Source of the DNA: Streptomyces sp. NBC_00820
GTDB lineage: Bacteria > Actinomycetota > Actinomycetes > Streptomycetales > Streptomycetaceae
NCBI RefSeq assembly: GCF_036347055.1
Contig: NZ_CP108882.1
Span: forward strand, 5,126,501 to 5,190,500
Direction: 5' to 3'
Length of the DNA: 64,000 bases
Program-made: the position numbers and the translations under genes
Notes under the pieces: generated by a model
Database searches by the model: none
Seen by the model: only the letters and a program-made list of their open reading frames with translations
What the model was told of the DNA's origin: nothing
Shown: in pieces, positions 61,229 through 64,000 of the stretch
Numbering within the stretch: position 1 is the first letter of the stretch
How the letters are laid out: every line of letters begins with the position of its first letter

Positions 61229-61387
61229 GGCTGTATGGAAGCAGTCCGCACTGACAGTCCCCCCCGGGAGGTCCACGTGGTCCGGACCGGACGGCGGGAC
61301 GCTGCCGGCAACGGATTGCGGCGGCTTGCGACAGACCGCGCGTTTCCGCCGGGCCTGCTCAGCCGCCGCGTGTCCCCGATTCCCCGC

Positions 61388-62788
61388 TCACCGCAGGGAC
61401 TTCAGCGCGCTCTCCGCGGCTGCCGTGACCGTGCGTCTCTGGTGTTCCACCTGATCGCGCACGGGTACCCAGCGCACCCGCAGAGCCTTCTCGAAATCCG
61501 TGCACCCCGCGGTGAAGAGTTCGTCCAGCTCGCGGTGGAGCGCGGGGGCGGCGGGGTCGTCCGCCGACTTCAGCAGGCGGAGCAGGAGGCCCGCCGCGCG
61601 GAGCGGCTGCCGGCGGGCCACGATGTCCAGGGCCGCTACCTGGGCGGTCGTCAACCGGCGCGGATCACCGGCGTGTGACGCGGCGGCCGCCTGCCGGGCG
61701 AGTGGTTCCCAGGAAGCGGCGACGATGTCGTAGAGGCCGTCGGCCATCCACTCCACCACGCGTCTGAGCGGGTCGTCCTGGGCCGGCGGCAGGAATCCGC
61801 GCGCCTTGTCGAGGACGGCGGTCACCTGCCGTCCGCCGTCCAGCACCAGCCCGGCCAGGTCGCGCAGCGCGTGGTCGGCCCGCGGGTGCGGGGACAGGTC
61901 CTCGGCCATGTCGGTGGCCCACATGGGCACTTCGACGATCGCCGTGACGCCGCCGTACCGCAGAGGCGCGCACCAGGTGGACAGCCCTATGTTCTCCGAC
62001 CCGGCCGCCAGGCGGTCGGTGCTGTCCGGCGGAGGCAGGACGTGGACCGCGGGGCTGGGGTTCTCCCAGCCCAGGGCGTCGTACGTGCCGTGCTGGAGAG
62101 GAATTCCGAGCTCGGCCGCCGACGCGCGGAAGGGGGCGCCCAGTTCGGGGAGGTCGCGGGTCAACTGCACCCAGCTGCCGCCCACATCGGTGCTGTGCAG
62201 GGAGCACTGGAGGACCGGCCGCGATTCGTCGATCACCTCGAACAGCGTCCGCGTCTCCGGGAGCGGCCGCGCGGCGATCGGCGCCCACTCCGGCTGTTCC
62301 GCGGCGATCGGGCGGTAGGCGGTGCGGTAGTAGTGGCTCAGGGTGGGGGCGGCCGTCGGTTCGTCGGCCGTGGGGGGCGTTCCTTCGGCGGTGGCCAAGC
62401 TGGGTGCGTCGCCCAGGCTGGGTGCCGTGCCCTCGCTCGGCGCCGTGCCCTCACTGAGTGCGCCGCACTCGCTCAGCGCCGCGCCGTCCGGGTCGAGGCA
62501 CAGGATGATGTCCCAGGTGACAGCGGCGGGGTCGGTCGCCGGGGACCGCCGGTCGCCGCGTGCCACCCGCTCCGCCAGCGCCAGCGCGGTCGCGCCGCCG
62601 ACCGGCTCGTCGGGGTGCGGTCCGGCGACCACCAGGATGTGGCGCGGCCCGTGCCCCACGGACAGCATCAGGATCGGACGTCCCGCGCGGGACGTCCCGA
62701 CCCGGCGCAGCCGGCCGGTTCCGGGGAACCGGGAGACCAGCCGCCGCGCCGACTCGGTGACCTCCGCGACCGTGGGGTAGCGGTCCAT
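61388..62788 (-). CDS. M14-family zinc carboxypeptidase
   Basis: 466 residues from ATG 62786-62788; GTG 62819-62821, overlapping the peptide gene, is a longer option. Zinc ligands His58 and Glu61 (AGPHPDEPVGG) with the third His190 (CSLHSTDVGGS), and the catalytic Glu278 (IVEVPMWATD). An Ala/Ser/Glu/Thr-rich imperfect repeat inserts at about 108-145. The C-terminal 150 residues are helical. No signal peptide, so it acts in the cytosol. It follows the 25-residue peptide gene by 13 bases; processing of that peptide's C-terminus is the attractive inference. Confidence 0.85.
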   Translation of the reverse strand: MDRYPTVAEVTESARRLVSRFPGTGRLRRVGTSRAGRPILMLSVGHGPRHILVVAGPHPDEPVGGATALALAERVARGDRRSPATDPAAVTWDIILCLDPDGAALSECGALSEGTAPSEGTAPSLGDAPSLATAEGTPPTADEPTAAPTLSHYYRTAYRPIAAEQPEWAPIAARPLPETRTLFEVIDESRPVLQCSLHSTDVGGSWVQLTRDLPELGAPFRASAAELGIPLQHGTYDALGWENPSPAVHVLPPPDSTDRLAAGSENIGLSTWCAPLRYGGVTAIVEVPMWATDMAEDLSPHPRADHALRDLAGLVLDGGRQVTAVLDKARGFLPPAQDDPLRRVVEWMADGLYDIVAASWEPLARQAAAASHAGDPRRLTTAQVAALDIVARRQPLRAAGLLLRLLKSADDPAAPALHRELDELFTAGCTDFEKALRVRWVPVRDQVEHQRRTVTAAAESALKSLR

Positions 62789-62801
62789 CGGGCGGGTCAG
62801 G

Positions 62802-62879
62802 TCAGGAACCGCCGTTGCCACCGCTGTCGCCGGTGGTCTCCTTCTTGTCCAGCGGACGGATCTCGATCTTGTTCGGCAT
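62802..62879 (-). CDS. 25-residue candidate precursor or carrier peptide
   Basis: A short gene: ATG 62877-62879 with a strong GGAAGGG seven bases upstream, stop TGA 62802-62804. The peptide starts MPNKIEIRPLDKK, continues ETTGD and ends SGGNGGS. A charged N-terminal half looks like a leader or recognition segment; the Gly-rich C-terminus ending G-G-S is unusual for its size. It is directly upstream of the M14 peptidase gene and divergent from an E1/ThiF-like enzyme gene. No homologue is known to me. Confidence 0.6.
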   Translation of the reverse strand: MPNKIEIRPLDKKETTGDSGGNGGS

Positions 62880-63010
62880 GTCGTGTCCCTTCCGGTGGTG
62901 GCCGTGCCGTGCCGTGCAGGAGATTGATGTGCTCTTGCCAGGCTTCGCGTCGGGGGTGACTGTTGTCAACGACCGGTGCCGCCGGAGGAGCCGGTGCTGA
63001 CGAGATTGGC
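62880..63010. promoter_or_regulatory. Divergent promoter region of the peptide/ThiF locus
   Basis: 131 bases between the peptide gene and the ThiF-like gene, containing the peptide ribosome binding site on one side. GGAGG-like sequence at 62983-62988 is rather far from the rightward start. No known operator was recognised. Confidence 0.4.
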
Positions 63011-64000
63011 GTGAAGATGACGCTGCGAGCGATGCGACGGCCTCGGATCAAGCCCGAGCACCGGGCCTACCGGACGGTGGACGGCCACGTAAGGATCGGG
63101 AGCGTCGTCCACGGCATCGGGTCCGAGGTCAAGGACCCCGACGGCTGGGTGTGGACGCTGGTCGAGGTCATGGACGGCACGCGGGACGCCGAGGACATCG
63201 TCGCCGAGGTGTCCCGTCGCCATCCGGGACTGCGGTTACCGGCCCCGGACATCGTCCGGGCGATGACGGACCTGACCACGGCCGGGTTCGTGGAGGACGC
63301 CGGTGCCGCGCCGCCGGCGGAGCTGTCCGAGCGGGAACGGGAGCGGTACGGCCGGGGCATGACGCTGCTGCGCTGGATGGATCTGCGGCCGCGGGAGAGT
63401 GCCTGGGAGCCGCAGGTGCGGCTGCGCCGGGCCCGGGTCCTGCTGGTCGGTGTCGGCGGTACCGGCGGAGCGGCCGCCCGGGACCTGGTGGCCTCCGGGG
63501 TGGGGCGGCTGCACTGCGTCGACCCGGACGTCGTCGAGCTGTCCAACCTCAACCGGCAGACGCTCTTCCGTGAGGACGACCTCGGTACGGCCAAGGTCGA
63601 CGCGGCGCTGACGGCGTTGCGCGCGCTGAACTCGGACACGGAGGTCACGGGTGAGCGCCGGGAGGTACGCGGACCGGCGGACCTCGAAGCCCTGCTGACC
63701 GGTGCCCCCGGCGGTTCCGGCGACCCCCGCGGCTCCCGTGCCCTCGGCGGCAGACCGGCGTGCAGCAGACCGGCGTACGACGTGCTGCTGCTGGCCGCCG
63801 ACCGCCCCGCCGTCATCCGCAGATGGGCCAACCAGGTCTGTCTGGCATCCGGCACCCCGTGGGCCGAAGCCGGTTACCGCGGCCCGCTGGTGAGTGTCGG
63901 GGTCTTCACGCCCGGCCGGGGCGCGTGCTGGGAGTGCCTGCGCATCGCCGAGGCCGAGCGGCGCGATCTGCGGCTCGCGCCCGGACAGGACGAGGACGTC
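63011..64000 (+). CDS. E1/ThiF-family adenylyltransferase with N-terminal peptide-binding-like domain, partial
   Basis: At least 330 residues; runs off the right edge. Start GTG 63011 or ATG 63017. Residues about 10-100 form a winged-helix-like domain (PEHRAYRTVDGHVRIGSVVHG, GWVWTLVEVMDGTRDAEDIV, IVRAMTDLTTAGFVED) similar to PqqD-type RiPP recognition elements fused to TOMM enzymes. The E1 core has nucleotide loop VGVGGTGGAAARDL (about 143-156), VDPDVVELSNLNRQTLF and the ATP-contact Arg, DDLGTAKVDAAL, and zinc Cys304/Cys307 (GACWECLR). It should adenylate a carboxylate, most likely of a small peptide or carrier. Confidence 0.85.
   Translation, partial: MKMTLRAMRRPRIKPEHRAYRTVDGHVRIGSVVHGIGSEVKDPDGWVWTLVEVMDGTRDAEDIVAEVSRRHPGLRLPAPDIVRAMTDLTTAGFVEDAGAAPPAELSERERERYGRGMTLLRWMDLRPRESAWEPQVRLRRARVLLVGVGGTGGAAARDLVASGVGRLHCVDPDVVELSNLNRQTLFREDDLGTAKVDAALTALRALNSDTEVTGERREVRGPADLEALLTGAPGGSGDPRGSRALGGRPACSRPAYDVLLLAADRPAVIRRWANQVCLASGTPWAEAGYRGPLVSVGVFTPGRGACWECLRIAEAERRDLRLAPGQDEDV

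Overview
The window is high-GC actinobacterial DNA and almost certainly a Streptomyces chromosome. The evidence is very strong third-position GC bias, frequent GTG starts with GGAGG-type ribosome binding sites, a WhiB regulator, SpoIIE-type phosphatase, chitinase with a DasR-type operator, mycothiol-type DinB protein and Tad/Flp pilus operon. From memory, the gene order from chitinase to ychF follows the conserved core of Streptomyces coelicolor around SCO5003-SCO5061. I could not run a comparison.

Layout. (1) 1-3.9 kb is accessory-looking: an IS5-type transposase remnant, a 5'-damaged gene, a DUF4262 gene, a short peptide with a double-glycine leader and small hypotheticals. (2) 3.4-6.3 kb is a minus-strand cassette of type VII (ESX)-like secretion substrates with a lipoprotein and a DcrB-like partner. 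(3) 6.7-8.4 kb is a secreted GH18 chitinase with a dre-like operator and a 19-bp terminator hairpin. (4) 8.7-20.4 kb is a Tad/Flp pilus operon: CpaB, CpaE, two TadE pseudopilins, CpaF, TadB, TadC, a membrane histidine kinase with its NarL-type regulator, Flp pilin, a third pseudopilin with an apparent ATT start, a lipoprotein and an OmpA-like protein. (5) 20.4-27.7 kb holds barstar-like, DUF192, GNAT, DinB and methyltransferase genes, a candidate 6C-type small RNA, isoprenyl transferase, PhoH and a lytic transglycosylase. (6) 27.8-40.2 kb holds an AI-2E family exporter, the ahpD-ahpC / oxyR peroxide module, a PadR-controlled ABC exporter, a class A penicillin-binding protein and a SpoIIE-type phosphatase.

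(7) 40.5-57.3 kb is a metabolic core: DUF402, class II fumarase, a wrecked LuxR-type regulator, an I36-type inhibitor, a lipoprotein, class I fumarase, DUF1707 protein, WblI, GlpX, nitroreductase, XseB/XseA flanking a 15-bp minisatellite, IspH, polyphosphate glucokinase and YchF. (8) 57.3-60.0 kb is a scar of mobile DNA: two tyrosine-integrase fragments in the wrong order, an intact VapBC-type pair, and a YefM/YoeB-type pair whose antitoxin has lost its start and whose toxin lacks the terminal catalytic histidine. (9) 60.1-64.0 kb ends in what looks like an unstudied peptide-modification locus. A 25-codon peptide gene, too short for ordinary ORF calling, is co-directional with an M14 metallocarboxypeptidase. 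It is divergent from an E1/ThiF-like adenylating enzyme with a peptide-binding-like N-terminal domain that runs off the right edge.

How the genes work together: the Tad block should build and regulate a surface filament (no prepilin peptidase is present here). AhpC/AhpD/OxyR is a self-contained peroxide response. The two fumarases give iron-dependent and iron-independent versions of one TCA step. The right-edge locus has the parts list of a RiPP or small-carrier pathway. No tRNA, rRNA, CRISPR array or replication origin was recognised.
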